In this document: positions 17,863-27,770 of the stretch, piece by piece
Layout: every line of letters begins with the position of its first letter
How positions within the stretch are numbered: position 1 is the stretch's first letter
NCBI RefSeq assembly: GCF_900044055.2
Contig: NZ_FCOX02000005.1
Span: 124,001 to 188,000 of the forward strand
From: Caballeronia calidae
GTDB lineage: Bacteria; Pseudomonadota; Gammaproteobacteria; Burkholderiales; Burkholderiaceae
Length of the DNA: 64,000 bases
Direction: 5' to 3'
Position numbers and translations under genes: made by a program
Notes under the pieces: generated by a model
The model's input: only the letters and a program-made list of their open reading frames with translations
Database searches by the model: none
Told to the model about the DNA's origin: nothing

Positions 17863-19437
17863 ATGACGAAGCAACCGGTCAGCGGCAGCGACAAGATTCA
17901 TCCCGAAGGCGCGAAATGCATCGGCGACTGCGATCCTTCCCAGCAGATCGAAGTGATCGTGATGCTGCGGCGCAAGGACGAAGCGGGCTTCAAACAGATG
18001 ATGGCGCGCATCGACGAAGGCGAGGCGCCCGCGCAAGCCGTCTCGCGCGAGGAATTCGACAAGCGCTTCACCGCCTCCGACGCAGACATCGAGAAGGTCA
18101 AGGCCTTCGCCAAACAATACGGGTTGACGGTCGTGCGCGCCGAAACGGAAACGCGCAGCGTCGTGCTGAAGGGCAGCATCGACCAGTTCCAGAAAGCTTT
18201 CGACGTGAAGCTCGAACGCTTTCAACATCACAACATCGGTGAATATCGCGGACGCAGCGGGCCGGTCAACGTGCCCGACGAGATGCACGACGCCGTCACC
18301 GCCGTGCTCGGCCTCGACAGCAAGCCGCAGGCGCGTCCGCATTTCCGCTTCCGCCCGCCGTTCAGGCCCGCGCGCGGCGCGACGCCCGCGTCGTTCACGC
18401 CGGTCGATCTCGCGCGCCTCTACGATTTCCCCGATGGCGACGGCGCCGGCCAGTGCATCGCGATCATCGAGCTGGGCGGCGGCTATCGCGACAGCGATCT
18501 CTCCGCGTATTTCTCGAAGCTCGGCGTGAAGGCGCCGAACGTGGTGGCGATCGGCGTGGACAACGCGAAGAACGCGCCGACGGGCAATCCGAACGGCCCG
18601 GACGGCGAAGTGACGCTCGACATCGAGATCGCGGGCGCCATTGCGCCGGGCGCGCGCATCGCCGTGTACTTCGCCCCGAACAGCGACGCCGGTTTCGTCG
18701 ATGCCGTCAATCGCGCGCTGCACGATGCCGCCAACAAGCCGTCCGTGATTTCGATCAGCTGGGGCGGGCCGGAGTCGATGTGGTCGTCGCAATCGATGAG
18801 CGCCTTCAACGACGTGCTGCAAAGCGCGGCCGCGCTCGGCGTGACGGTCTGCGCGGCATCGGGCGACAGCGGCTCGTCCGATGGCGTCGGCGACGGCGCG
18901 GATCACGTCGACTTTCCCGCGTCGAGCCCGTACGTGCTCGGCTGCGGCGGCACGAGCCTGGCGGCGTCGGGCACCGGCATCACGAAGGAAGTCGTATGGA
19001 ACGACGGCGATCAGGGCGGCTCGGGAGGCGGCGGCGTCTCCGGCGAATTCGCGTTGCCGGTCTGGCAGGAGGGGCTGTCGGTCACGCGCAACGGCAGGCA
19101 GGCGGCGCTCGCGAAACGCGGCGTGCCCGATGTGGCGGGCGACGCATCGCCGCAAACCGGCTACGAAGTGCTGATCGACGGCGAGGACACGGTCGTCGGC
19201 GGCACGAGCGCGGTCGCGCCGCTGTGGGCCGCGCTGATCGCCCGCATCAACGCGCTCAACCAATCGCCGGCGGGCTTCGTCAATCCGAAGCTCTACAAGG
19301 CGCAGACGGCGTTGCGCGACATCACGGAGGGCAACAACGGCAGCTTTTCGGCGGCGGCCGGCTGGGACGCGTGCACCGGAATGGGCAGCCCGGACGGCGG
19401 GAAGATCGCGGCGCTGCTCAAGCCCGCGAAGCGCTGA
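17863..19437 (+). CDS. Sedolisin-family (S53, kumamolisin-like) serine-carboxyl peptidase
   Basis: This is an acid-active endopeptidase of family S53. In the 524 residues a pro-domain (about 1-170, with GEYRGRSGPVNVPDEM near 125-140) precedes the catalytic domain. The catalytic residues are Glu249 and Asp253 (DGEVTLDIE), Asp335 (ASGDSG) and Ser449 (GGTSAVAP). Their spacings, 86 from Glu to the oxyanion Asp and 114 from there to Ser, equal those of kumamolisin (Glu78, Asp82, Asp164, Ser278). No signal peptide is visible: the N-terminus is MTKQPVSGSDKIHPEG. Kumamolisin also has an atypical leader, so export cannot be excluded. An AACGAGGAG site lies about 10 nt before the ATG. It is followed 66 bp later by a second acid peptidase gene, probably in the same operon. 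Confidence 0.93.
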   Translation: MTKQPVSGSDKIHPEGAKCIGDCDPSQQIEVIVMLRRKDEAGFKQMMARIDEGEAPAQAVSREEFDKRFTASDADIEKVKAFAKQYGLTVVRAETETRSVVLKGSIDQFQKAFDVKLERFQHHNIGEYRGRSGPVNVPDEMHDAVTAVLGLDSKPQARPHFRFRPPFRPARGATPASFTPVDLARLYDFPDGDGAGQCIAIIELGGGYRDSDLSAYFSKLGVKAPNVVAIGVDNAKNAPTGNPNGPDGEVTLDIEIAGAIAPGARIAVYFAPNSDAGFVDAVNRALHDAANKPSVISISWGGPESMWSSQSMSAFNDVLQSAAALGVTVCAASGDSGSSDGVGDGADHVDFPASSPYVLGCGGTSLAASGTGITKEVVWNDGDQGGSGGGGVSGEFALPVWQEGLSVTRNGRQAALAKRGVPDVAGDASPQTGYEVLIDGEDTVVGGTSAVAPLWAALIARINALNQSPAGFVNPKLYKAQTALRDITEGNNGSFSAAAGWDACTGMGSPDGGKIAALLKPAKR

Positions 19438-19503
19438 AACGAGATTGCAGCAAGGCGTAAGACAGTGAACAACAACCACGACGACGATTCTGGAGCGACG
19501 ACG

Positions 19504-21207
19504 ATGAACTCCGATCCACTGGCAGCGAGCGACAAACCCGCAAGCGCGGAAGAACCGGCGATGGCGGCCGCCGCGAAGAAAGCGCCGAAGAAGACCACGA
19601 CGGCGAAGAAAGATCAGCCGTACTTCGATCCGGTCGCGTATGGCAACGGCCCCGACGACTCGGTCGCCGCGACCGAGGCGGACGAGAACGCGGCGATCAC
19701 GCATCACAGCGTGACGGTCGGCGGCGCGAAGATCGCCTATACGGCGACGGTCGGCCATCTCGTGACGGTCGATCCGAGCAGTTCGAAGCCGGACGCGAAG
19801 ATGTTCTATGTCGCGTTCACGAAGGACGGCGCGAAGGAGGAAACACGGCCGCTCACGTTCTTCTATAACGGCGGGCCGGGCTCGTCGTCGGTGTTCGTGC
19901 TGCTCGGCTCGTTCGCGCCGCGCCGCATCAAGACGGCGATGCCGAGCTTCACGCCGCCCGCGCCGTATCAGATGGAAGACAACCCGGACAGCCTGCTCGA
20001 CCGCAGCGATCTGATCTTCATCAATCCGGTCGGCACGGGCTATTCGGCTGCTATCGCGCCCAACAAGAACCGCGATTTCTGGGGTGTCGATCAGGACGCG
20101 GGCTCGATCGCGCAGTTCATCAAGCGCTATCTGACGAAGAACAACCGCTGGAATTCGCCGAAGTTCCTGTTCGGCGAGTCGTACGGCACGGCGCGCAGCT
20201 GCGTGCTGGCGTACAAGCTGCACGAGGATGGCATCGACCTGAACGGTGTGACGCTGCAATCGTCCATTCTGGATTACCGTCAGGCGGGCAATCCGGTCGG
20301 CGCACTGCCGACGGCCGCCGCGGACGCGTGGTATCACAAGAAGCTCGGCGTGCATCCGACGCCGACCAGTCTGCTGAACTTTGCGGAGGAAGTTGCGGAA
20401 TTTTCGCGCACGGATTATCTGAATGCGCTGCGCAAGTTTCCGCAGACCGACGATGAAGTCGTCGAGAAGCTGTCCGAGTACACGGGCATCGACAAGGCGA
20501 CGCTGCTTGCGTGGAGTCTCGATATCGCGGCTTACGACAGCCGGGGCAACTCGCTGTTCCTGACGACGCTGCTGAAGTCGAAGGGCGAATCGCTCGGTTC
20601 TTACGATGGCCGCGTGACGGCGATCTCGACGGGCATCGCGGGCAAGATCGACCCGAACTCGGGCGGCAACGATCCGACGATGACCGCGGTGAGCGGCGTC
20701 TATACGACGATGTGGAACAGCTATCTGAACGAGCAGTTGAAGTTCACGTCGACTTCTTCGTTCACCGATCTGAACGATCAGGCGTTCCTCAACTGGGACT
20801 TCAAGCATACGGACCCGACGGGCGCACAGAAGGGCGTCGATTCGAAGGGCAACATCATCCTCTACACGGCGGGCGATCTCGCCGCGGTGATGGCGTTGAA
20901 CGTGGATCTGAAGGTGCTTGCCGCGAACGGGATGTATGACTTCGTGACGCCGTTCTATCAGACGGTCATCGATTTGCAGCAGATGCCGCTGATCGACAAG
21001 ACCGTGCGGCAGAATCTGTCGGCGACGTTCTATCCGTCGGGGCACATGGTGTATCTCGACGGCGGGTCGAGGACGCAGCTCAAGGCGGATCTCGCCAAGA
21101 TGTACGACGAGGCTACGGCAAATCATGCGGCTATGAGCCGGATCATTACTTTGCAGAAGACTACTGCGGTGAAGTTGGGGGCTTTATCGCCGGTGGATGG
21201 CGCCTGA
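19504..21207 (+). CDS. S10-family serine carboxypeptidase-like protein
   Basis: This is an alpha/beta-hydrolase-fold serine carboxypeptidase of family S10. The 567 residues have a disordered Ala/Lys-rich N-terminus (about 1-45), then the core. FFYNGGPGSSSVF near 122-134 is the S10 oxyanion motif. The triad is Ser226 (GESYGT), Asp479 (NGMYDFVTP) and His514 (PSGHMVY). No signal peptide is visible. The start at 19504 has GGAG 9 nt upstream; a GTG 39 nt earlier is an alternative. It follows the S53 gene, so an endopeptidase and a carboxypeptidase, both families known for low-pH activity, are encoded together. The last 30 or so codons become T- and G-rich as they approach the repeat element. Confidence 0.9.
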   Translation: MNSDPLAASDKPASAEEPAMAAAAKKAPKKTTTAKKDQPYFDPVAYGNGPDDSVAATEADENAAITHHSVTVGGAKIAYTATVGHLVTVDPSSSKPDAKMFYVAFTKDGAKEETRPLTFFYNGGPGSSSVFVLLGSFAPRRIKTAMPSFTPPAPYQMEDNPDSLLDRSDLIFINPVGTGYSAAIAPNKNRDFWGVDQDAGSIAQFIKRYLTKNNRWNSPKFLFGESYGTARSCVLAYKLHEDGIDLNGVTLQSSILDYRQAGNPVGALPTAAADAWYHKKLGVHPTPTSLLNFAEEVAEFSRTDYLNALRKFPQTDDEVVEKLSEYTGIDKATLLAWSLDIAAYDSRGNSLFLTTLLKSKGESLGSYDGRVTAISTGIAGKIDPNSGGNDPTMTAVSGVYTTMWNSYLNEQLKFTSTSSFTDLNDQAFLNWDFKHTDPTGAQKGVDSKGNIILYTAGDLAAVMALNVDLKVLAANGMYDFVTPFYQTVIDLQQMPLIDKTVRQNLSATFYPSGHMVYLDGGSRTQLKADLAKMYDEATANHAAMSRIITLQKTTAVKLGALSPVDGA

Positions 21208-21270
21208 CGGCGTTTGGGTCTCTTTTGCGGCTTTTTGCAGCGCGGGTGTGGTTTGCTCGCGCTTTATTTC

Positions 21271-21995
21271 TTCGCCGGATCCCGTGTTCGTGTCGGTCTA
21301 TTTGTGTTGCCCCTGGGCAGGGCCGTAGTCGCCTGGGTTTATGCTCGGGTGCGGGCGTGCGTGAAATCCTGTTTTCGCGTCGGTCTATTAGCTCTGCCCC
21401 TGTGCGGGGCGGCAGTCACTTTCTTTGCTGCTGCAAAGAAAGTAACCAAAGAAACAGCTATCCCCAGCCTAAGCACTTCAGGCCGGCCGCGGCACAGAAG
21501 ATGGCACGTGGTCCAGCAGTAGCGAGTGCCCTCATAGGCCTAACCGGGCTTGGACCGCGCACGGTCTGACAAGCTAGTTGTTAAAAGGCGCTGGTTCAGC
21601 ACCAAATAGCTCCGGCACAGCGCTACGCGCTGCCGAGGGGTATGCAAGGGAAACCAACGAACCACCGATGCAGTGAGATGGATGCGTAAGTAAAGAAGCA
21701 CACGCATCCCCGATGGACCGGTCGGCCGCGAAGCGGGCCGGAGCTATTTGGCGCCTTACCGGTCAGTTAAGTGGTGCGATGTGGCAGACCGTGCGCGATC
21801 CAAGCCCGGGGAGTTTTGTGAGGGCACTCGCTACTGCCGGACCACGAGAGTGCTTCTGTGCCGGGGCCGGTGTGAAGTACTTTGGATGGGGATAGCTGTT
21901 TCTTTGGTTACTTTCTTTGCAGCAGCAAAGAAAGTGACTGCCGCCCCGCACAGGGGCAACGCTAATAGACCGACACGAAAACGGGATCCGGCGAA
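21271..21995. repeat. Large inverted-repeat element, copy 1
   Basis: These 725 bp are a large imperfect palindrome: a left arm (about 21271-21570), a centre (about 21571-21784) and a right arm (21785-21995). The right arm is the reverse complement of the left with roughly 80% or better identity by eye. Each arm contains a perfect 11-bp hairpin (ACTTTCTTTGC, AGCA loop) and a GCCCC/GGGGC hairpin. The left arm alone carries a duplicated head segment (TCGGTCTATT) 87 bp apart. The right arm is identical over 174 bp to that of copy 2 (32933-33106). There is no transposase and no supported gene. The flanking gaps (21208-21270, 21996-22085) hold nothing else. Confidence 0.9.
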
Positions 21996-22085
21996 AAAAC
22001 TGCGCAAAAAGAACCACCCCCCGAGTGGGAACATCAATTGCGGCAGTGAGCGCAAAACCTCACCCCAACCGGAGTTCCCCTCAAA

Positions 22086-24212
22086 ATGGCAACAAAAAAG
22101 CAGCAACCCGCGACCGGCGTCGCCCGCACCCCTTCGCAGAGCAATACCAACAAGAAAACCGAAGCCCTCGAAACCTTCCGCACCGACGCCACCAATCAAG
22201 CCCTCACGACCAATCAGGGCGTCAAGATTGCCGATAACCAGAACACCCTGCGCGCCGGCGAACGCGGCCCGTCGCTGCTCGAAGACTTCATCATGCGTGA
22301 AAAAATCACGCACTTCGACCACGAACGCATTCCTGAACGCATCGTCCACGCGCGCGGCTCGGCGGCGCACGGCGTCTTCAAGGTCTACGAATCGCAAGCC
22401 GATCTGACCAAGGCCGCGTTCCTGCAAGACCCGTCGAAGGAAACACCCGTCTACGTGCGCTTCTCGACCGTGCAAGGCTCGCGCGGCTCCGCCGATACCG
22501 TGCGCGACGTGCGCGGCTTCGCCGTCAAGTTCTATACCGAGGAAGGCAACTTCGATCTCGTCGGCAACAACATGCCCGTGTTCTTCATCCAGGACGCGAT
22601 CAAGTTCCCCGACTTCGTCCACGCCGTGAAGCCCGAGCCGCACAACGAAATGCCGCAAGGCGCCTCCGCGCACGATACCTTCTGGGACTTCGTCTCGCTC
22701 GTGCCGGAATCCGCGCACATGGTGCTCTGGACCATGTCCGACCGCGCGATTCCCCGCAGCCTGCGCACGATGGAAGGCTTCGGCATCCATACGTTCCGCT
22801 TCATCAACGCACAAGGCAAAGGCCGCTTCGTCAAGTTCCACTGGCGGCCGACCATCGGTTCGGCGTCGTTGCTGTGGGACGAAGCGCAGAAACTCGCGGG
22901 CAAGGACTCGGACTTCCATCGACGGGATTTGTGGGAAGCGATCGACAACGGCGACTATCCCGAATGGGAGCTCGGCGTGCAGATCGTCGAGGAAGAGGAT
23001 GAGCACAAGTTCGACTTCGATCTGCTCGACCCCACCAAGATCATTCCCGAAGAGCTCGTGCCGCTCAAGATGATCGGCAAGCTCACGTTGAATCGCAATC
23101 CCGACAACTTCTTCGCGGAGACGGAGCAGGTCGCGTTCTGTCCGGGGCATATCGTGCCGGGCATCGACTTCACCAACGATCCGCTCCTGCAAGGGCGTCT
23201 CTTCTCCTACACCGATACGCAGATCAGCCGCCTCGGCGGCCCGAATTTCCACGAAATCCCGATCAACCGTCCGCTCGCGCCGCTGCACAACGGCCAGCGC
23301 GACGCGATGCATCGCCAGACGATCGACAAGGGGCAGGCGTCCTACGAGCCGAATTCCATCGACGGCGGCTGGCCGAAGGAAACCGATCCGGCCGCGTCGG
23401 GCGGCGGCTTCGAGAGCTACACGCAGCGCGTCGAAGGCTCGAAGATCCGCGTGCGCAGCCCGTCGTTCCAGGATCACTACTCGCAGGCCACGCTCTTCTG
23501 GAACAGCATGACCGATCCGGAAAAGGATCACATCGTCGGCGCGTATTCGTTCGAGTTGAGCAAGGTGGAGCGCAAGACCATCCGCGAGCGCCAGCTGGGC
23601 ATCCTCGCGAATATCGACGAAACCCTCGCCGCCCGCGTCGCCGCGAATCTCGGCCTGCCCGCGCCGAAGAAGAGCGCGGGCGCGGACGAGCTCGGCAAGT
23701 CGTCGGTGCAGGAATCGCCGGCGTTGTCGATCGTCGCGAAGACGAAGCCCTCGATCAGGACGCGCAAGGTCGCGATCCTCGCCGCGCAGGGCGCCGATGC
23801 CGCCAGCATCAAGGCCGTGCAGGACGCCCTCAAGGCCGAAGGCGCGCACGCGAAGGTCATCTCGCCGACGCTCGGCTCGCCCGCGCAAGGCGTCGAGGCC
23901 GATGCGACCATTCTCGGCATGCCGTCGATCATGTTCGACGGCGTGATCGTCGCGGGCGGCAAGGACAGCGCGAAGATGCTGTCCGAATCCGGCGACGCGC
24001 GTCACTTCGTGCTCGAGGCGTTCAAGCACCTGAAGGCGATCGGCGCCATCGGCGAGGGCGAGGACGTGCTCGCGGCCGCGCATCTGCCGAACGGCGAGGA
24101 AGGCGTCGCGGTCGGCAGCGACGTCAAGCAGGTGATGAAGGCGTTCATCGAAGCGATGAGCAAGCATCGCGTGTGGTCGCGCGCGCAAAAGGCCGAGTCG
24201 GTGCCGGCCTGA
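22086..24212 (+). CDS. katE: Catalase HPII-type, large-subunit haem catalase
   Basis: This enzyme breaks down hydrogen peroxide to water and oxygen in the cytoplasm. At 708 residues it is a large-subunit clade-2 catalase. The catalytic His88 lies in [12 protein letters not shown], the conserved Asn in [15 protein letters not shown] near 155-170, and the haem-ligand Tyr in [12 protein letters not shown] near 375. The C-terminal 180 or so residues ([15 protein letters not shown] onward) form the glutamine-amidotransferase/DJ-1-like domain typical of KatE, which has no known catalysis. The lysine-rich N-terminus is longer than in small catalases. It begins 91 bp after repeat copy 1, and the first 60 codons are C- and A-rich. 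No OxyR-type gene is adjacent. Confidence 0.97.
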   Translation: MATKKQQPATGVARTPSQSNTNKKTEALETFRTDATNQALTTNQGVKIADNQNTLRAGERGPSLLEDFIMREKITHFDHERIPERIVHARGSAAHGVFKVYESQADLTKAAFLQDPSKETPVYVRFSTVQGSRGSADTVRDVRGFAVKFYTEEGNFDLVGNNMPVFFIQDAIKFPDFVHAVKPEPHNEMPQGASAHDTFWDFVSLVPESAHMVLWTMSDRAIPRSLRTMEGFGIHTFRFINAQGKGRFVKFHWRPTIGSASLLWDEAQKLAGKDSDFHRRDLWEAIDNGDYPEWELGVQIVEEEDEHKFDFDLLDPTKIIPEELVPLKMIGKLTLNRNPDNFFAETEQVAFCPGHIVPGIDFTNDPLLQGRLFSYTDTQISRLGGPNFHEIPINRPLAPLHNGQRDAMHRQTIDKGQASYEPNSIDGGWPKETDPAASGGGFESYTQRVEGSKIRVRSPSFQDHYSQATLFWNSMTDPEKDHIVGAYSFELSKVERKTIRERQLGILANIDETLAARVAANLGLPAPKKSAGADELGKSSVQESPALSIVAKTKPSIRTRKVAILAAQGADAASIKAVQDALKAEGAHAKVISPTLGSPAQGVEADATILGMPSIMFDGVIVAGGKDSAKMLSESGDARHFVLEAFKHLKAIGAIGEGEDVLAAAHLPNGEEGVAVGSDVKQVMKAFIEAMSKHRVWSRAQKAESVPA

Positions 24213-24308
24213 TCCTCAGGGCCGCGCGCGTCGTTTCGCGTTTCGCAACGATAGGCCACCACGTCGCGCCCGGCCATATATACGGACTCCAGCCTTTTTG
24301 AGAAACTA

Positions 24309-24334
24309 GCCGCACGCTATACGGGGAGTGCGGC
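24309..24334 (+). promoter_or_regulatory. Hairpin presenting the ribosome site of the hybrid kinase gene
   Basis: GCCGCAC (24309-24315) pairs with GTGCGGC (24328-24334), which directly abuts the TTG start at 24335. The Shine-Dalgarno GGGGAG lies in and beside the 12-nt loop. This could limit or modulate initiation, or help present the site for a weak TTG start. Function is inferred from geometry alone. Confidence 0.5.
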
Positions 24335-27300
24335 TTGTTCAATCGTGCGAGACATCCTGGCAACGCCGCGCCGTTCGGGCTGGCGCGATGGCGCGCGTGG
24401 TCGGCGCGCTTCGCCGTCATCCTGACATGCGTGCTTTGCGCGACGGCGGCGCACGCGCAAGGGCGCATCGTGATCGGCGCGGTCGCGGGCACGACGCCGC
24501 CGCTCGACATGGCCTATGAAAGCGGCCGGCGCATGCCGGAGCCGCGCGGCATCTCGGTCGATTATGCGCAGGCCGTCGCCGCCGCGCTCGATGCCGAAGC
24601 GCACTGGCGCCTCTATCCGACCCGCGCCGCGCTGATCGCGGCGCTCGTCCACGGCGATATCGACATGGCCACGGGCGCGACCGGCGAGGACAGCGGCGGC
24701 GCGCTCGACTACAGCCGTCCGTATCTGCCGATCAAGCAGGTCTTCGTCGAGCCGCTCGAGAAACGCGCGCCGACGCACCGGCTCGCCTATGTCGATGCAC
24801 AGACCTCGCCGGCGCGCCTGAAGTCCGCGTATCCGTCGATGCAGCCGGCCGCCCATGCCGATCTGATCGGCGCGTTGCTCGCCGTATCGCTCGGCGATGC
24901 CGACGCCTTCGTCGGCGACATGACCGCGGCCGCGTACACGATCACGCATTTCGATTTGCCGAATCTGACCATCACCGGCGTCGCGGCCTTCGACGAAGAC
25001 GGGTACCGCTTCGCGTTCGCGCCGAACCGGCCGGACGCGCTCGCGCTGCGCAAGCGGGTGGACGATGCGCTCGCCGCGCTGCCGCCGGCATTCATGCTCG
25101 TCGAGCACGCGCGCTGGAATCCGGGCGCGTCCGCGGTCACGCTGGAGAAGCCGATCGAGCTCACCGACGAAGAGCGCGCATGGGTCCGCGCGCATCCCGT
25201 GGTGCGCTATTCGATGCTCGCGCAGGGCGCGCCGCTGACGTTCCGCGATTCGCGCGGCCGGCCGGCGGGCGCCGCGGTCGATCTTCTCGATGCGATCGCG
25301 CGCGTCACCGGCTTGCGCTTCGAGGCCCGCGTGCGCGATACGGCGGAGCAGTTGAAGGCCGACCTGCAAAGCGGCGCGTCGGCGATTCTGCCGTACGGCG
25401 CGGGCGATGCGTCGGCGATGCCCGGCGGCGTCGCGACCGTGCCGACCGGCACAGGCATTCTGGCGATCGTCACCGCGGCCGGTCAGCCGCCGCTGCGCGA
25501 TGCCGCCGCGCTCGCGGGCAAGCGCATCGCGCTGCCGAACGCTTCCCTGCTGCACGATCTCCTGGCAAAGCACGCGCCGGGCGCGCGGTTCGTCCCCACG
25601 CGTGCGTTCGAAGGGCAGTTCCGCGCCGTGGCAAAGGGCGAGGCCGACGCGACCGTCGCGGATCTGGCCCTCGCGAACTACGCGGTCGGCAATCCCTATC
25701 GCGGCGAGCTCGTGCTGAGCGGCGTGCTGTCGACGCAGCCGGTGCCGCGCGGTCTCATCGTCGCGACGAATGAGCCGGTGCTGCGCGGCATCGTCGATCG
25801 CGCGATCGCCAGTCTGCCGCCTCCGGAACTCGAGGCGATCCGCGCGCGCTGGAAGCTCTCCGAACATCCCGAGATGCTGTGGGAGCGCCGCCGTCCGCAG
25901 GTCGAGTTCGGCGCATTGCTCGGCGCCGCGTTCCTGCTCGTGCTCGCGGGCTGGGCGCTGACGCTGCGCGTGCAGATCGCGCGCCGGATCGCCGCCGAGA
26001 ACGCGATGCGCGCCGCGAAGGAAGAGGCCGAAACGGCGAATCGCGCGAAATCGACCTTCCTCGCGACGATGAGCCATGAAATCCGCACGCCGATGAACGC
26101 CGTGCTCGGCCTGCTCGAAATCGAACTGCGCGCGCCCGGCGAGCGCGCCGCGACCGAGCGCGCACTCTCGACCGCGCACCGCGCCGCGCGCGATCTGCTC
26201 GGCATGATCGACGATCTGCTCGATGTCGCGAAGATCGAGGCCGAGCGGCTCGTGCTCGCGCCGGCGCCGCTGGACGTCGATGCGTGGATCGCGGGCGTCG
26301 CGGCCATCTACGAGCCCGCCGCGCGCGCGAAAGGCGTCGCGCTCGTCGTGAAGCGTCTGTCCGATGGCGCCCCGGCCTGGATCCTCGCCGATGCCCAGCG
26401 CCTGCGGCAGGTCGTCGGTAATCTGCTGTCGAACGCGATCAAGTTCACCGATGTCGGCGCGGTCACGCTGGAGTACGGCGTCGCGCCGCCGCACGAGGGC
26501 CGGCGCGCGGTGACGCTCGCGGTGTCGGATACGGGCATCGGCATCGCGCCGGACAAGCAGGCCATGCTCTTCACACCCTTCGTGCAGGCGCACGACGGCC
26601 GCGCGCGCAGCGTCGGCGGCACCGGACTCGGCCTCACCATCAGCAAGCGGCTCGTCACGATGATGGGCGGCGCGATCGAGTTGTCGAGCGAGCCCGGGCG
26701 CGGCACGCGCTTCACAGTGCGGATCGATTTTCCGGTCGCGGATGCCGTCGCGCCGCCCGCCGATGCGCGGCCCGCGACGGCGAGCGCGGCCGCCGGATCG
26801 CTCGCGGGCCTCTCCGTGCTCGTCGTCGACGATCATCCGGCCAACCGCATCGTGCTCGACGGCCAGATCCGGCTGCTCGGCGGCACGGCGCAACTGGCCG
26901 TCGACGGCAAGAGCGCGCTCGCGCGCTGGCGGGCCGGGCCGCGCGCGTTCGACGTCATCGTCACCGACTGCTCGATGCCCGAAATGAGCGGCGAGGAGCT
27001 GGCGCGCGCGATCCGGGACGAGGAAGCGCGGGACGCGCCGAACGATCCGGCGAAGCGCGCCGTGCCGATCGTCGGCCTGACCGCGAACGCGCAGCCGGGG
27101 GCGGCGGCGCGGGCGGTCGCGTCGGGCATGACCGCGTGTCTCGTGAAGCCGCTCGGTCTCGACGATCTGCGCGACGCGTTGCTCGCCGCCACGCGTGACC
27201 GGGACGTGTCCGGCCGTGCGCCGCCGTCGCCGCCGCGCGCGCGGCCGGCCGAAGCCGAAGCGCCGGTGTTCGACCGCGCGCTGCTTGCCGGTTTCGGCGA

Positions 27301-27619
27301 CCAGGCCGGCGCGCTCGTCGTCACGTTGAAGACTGCCAACGCGCAAGATCTCACCGATGCGCACACCGCGTTCGACGACTGCGATCACGCGCGCCTGCGC
27401 GACATCGCGCATCGCATGAAGGGCGCGGCGGCCGTGATCGGCGCGGCGCCGTTCGTGCGCGCGTGCGTCGCGTTGCAGCGCGACTGCGAGCGCGCGATCG
27501 ACGAGGACCGCAACGGCGAGGACGACGCCCGCATCGCGGCATCGTTCGCGGCATTCGTCGCGGCGGGACAGGCGCTCGATGCCGCCCTCGACGCGGCGCT
27601 CGCGGGCGGCGTCGCGTGA
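24335..27619 (+). CDS. BvgS/EvgS-like hybrid sensor histidine kinase
   Basis: This is a membrane phosphorelay kinase of 1094 residues. In order: a signal segment ending ATAAHAQ near residue 46; two periplasmic solute-binding (SBP_bac_3-like, Venus-flytrap) domains at about 47-265 and 285-520; one TM helix at about 527-545; a HisKA domain with His581 in SHEIRTPMNA; a HATPase domain (DTGIGI, GGTGLGLTI) to about 805; a receiver domain with Asp878 (VTDCSMPEMSG); and a C-terminal Hpt domain with His1026 (HRMKGAAA). There is no PAS domain, unlike BvgS itself. The start is TTG with GGGGAG upstream, within a hairpin. No response regulator gene is adjacent, so the output partner is unknown. Confidence 0.93.
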   Translation: MFNRARHPGNAAPFGLARWRAWSARFAVILTCVLCATAAHAQGRIVIGAVAGTTPPLDMAYESGRRMPEPRGISVDYAQAVAAALDAEAHWRLYPTRAALIAALVHGDIDMATGATGEDSGGALDYSRPYLPIKQVFVEPLEKRAPTHRLAYVDAQTSPARLKSAYPSMQPAAHADLIGALLAVSLGDADAFVGDMTAAAYTITHFDLPNLTITGVAAFDEDGYRFAFAPNRPDALALRKRVDDALAALPPAFMLVEHARWNPGASAVTLEKPIELTDEERAWVRAHPVVRYSMLAQGAPLTFRDSRGRPAGAAVDLLDAIARVTGLRFEARVRDTAEQLKADLQSGASAILPYGAGDASAMPGGVATVPTGTGILAIVTAAGQPPLRDAAALAGKRIALPNASLLHDLLAKHAPGARFVPTRAFEGQFRAVAKGEADATVADLALANYAVGNPYRGELVLSGVLSTQPVPRGLIVATNEPVLRGIVDRAIASLPPPELEAIRARWKLSEHPEMLWERRRPQVEFGALLGAAFLLVLAGWALTLRVQIARRIAAENAMRAAKEEAETANRAKSTFLATMSHEIRTPMNAVLGLLEIELRAPGERAATERALSTAHRAARDLLGMIDDLLDVAKIEAERLVLAPAPLDVDAWIAGVAAIYEPAARAKGVALVVKRLSDGAPAWILADAQRLRQVVGNLLSNAIKFTDVGAVTLEYGVAPPHEGRRAVTLAVSDTGIGIAPDKQAMLFTPFVQAHDGRARSVGGTGLGLTISKRLVTMMGGAIELSSEPGRGTRFTVRIDFPVADAVAPPADARPATASAAAGSLAGLSVLVVDDHPANRIVLDGQIRLLGGTAQLAVDGKSALARWRAGPRAFDVIVTDCSMPEMSGEELARAIRDEEARDAPNDPAKRAVPIVGLTANAQPGAAARAVASGMTACLVKPLGLDDLRDALLAATRDRDVSGRAPPSPPRARPAEAEAPVFDRALLAGFGDQAGALVVTLKTANAQDLTDAHTAFDDCDHARLRDIAHRMKGAAAVIGAAPFVRACVALQRDCERAIDEDRNGEDDARIAASFAAFVAAGQALDAALDAALAGGVA

Positions 27620-27770
27620 TGCGCTTTCCCATCCGATGCGTCGTCATGACGCGCTTCGACATTCGCGATCAAGCTTCCCGTGCAACGCGCGTTTCGTGTG
27701 TTTTAATTGAACCTCCGATCATCTCGATAACATGCGGCGATCGCGGCCGCGATGGATGGCGCATAGAGGA

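Noticed and set aside
17836-21126. An open frame of about 1096 codons antisense to the S53 and S10 genes
   Set aside because: It reads through two well-supported peptidase genes on the other strand, and its product is an Arg/His/Asp-rich shadow. This is typical of high-GC DNA with GC-rich third positions, not a gene.
21271-21995. tRNA, riboswitch or group II intron in the repeat element
   Set aside because: No cloverleaf, T-loop, intron domain V or known riboswitch core could be seen. The structure is dominated by the inverted arms.
21395-22020. Small frames in the repeat arms reading VTFFAAAKKVT and similar
   Set aside because: They arise from the conserved hairpin and inverted arms, appear in several frames and strands, and have no ribosome site. 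They are repeat sequence rather than genes.
24317-27412. An open frame of about 1031 codons antisense to the hybrid kinase
   Set aside because: The plus-strand frame has complete kinase, receiver and Hpt motifs. The antisense product has no recognisable domain and biased composition.
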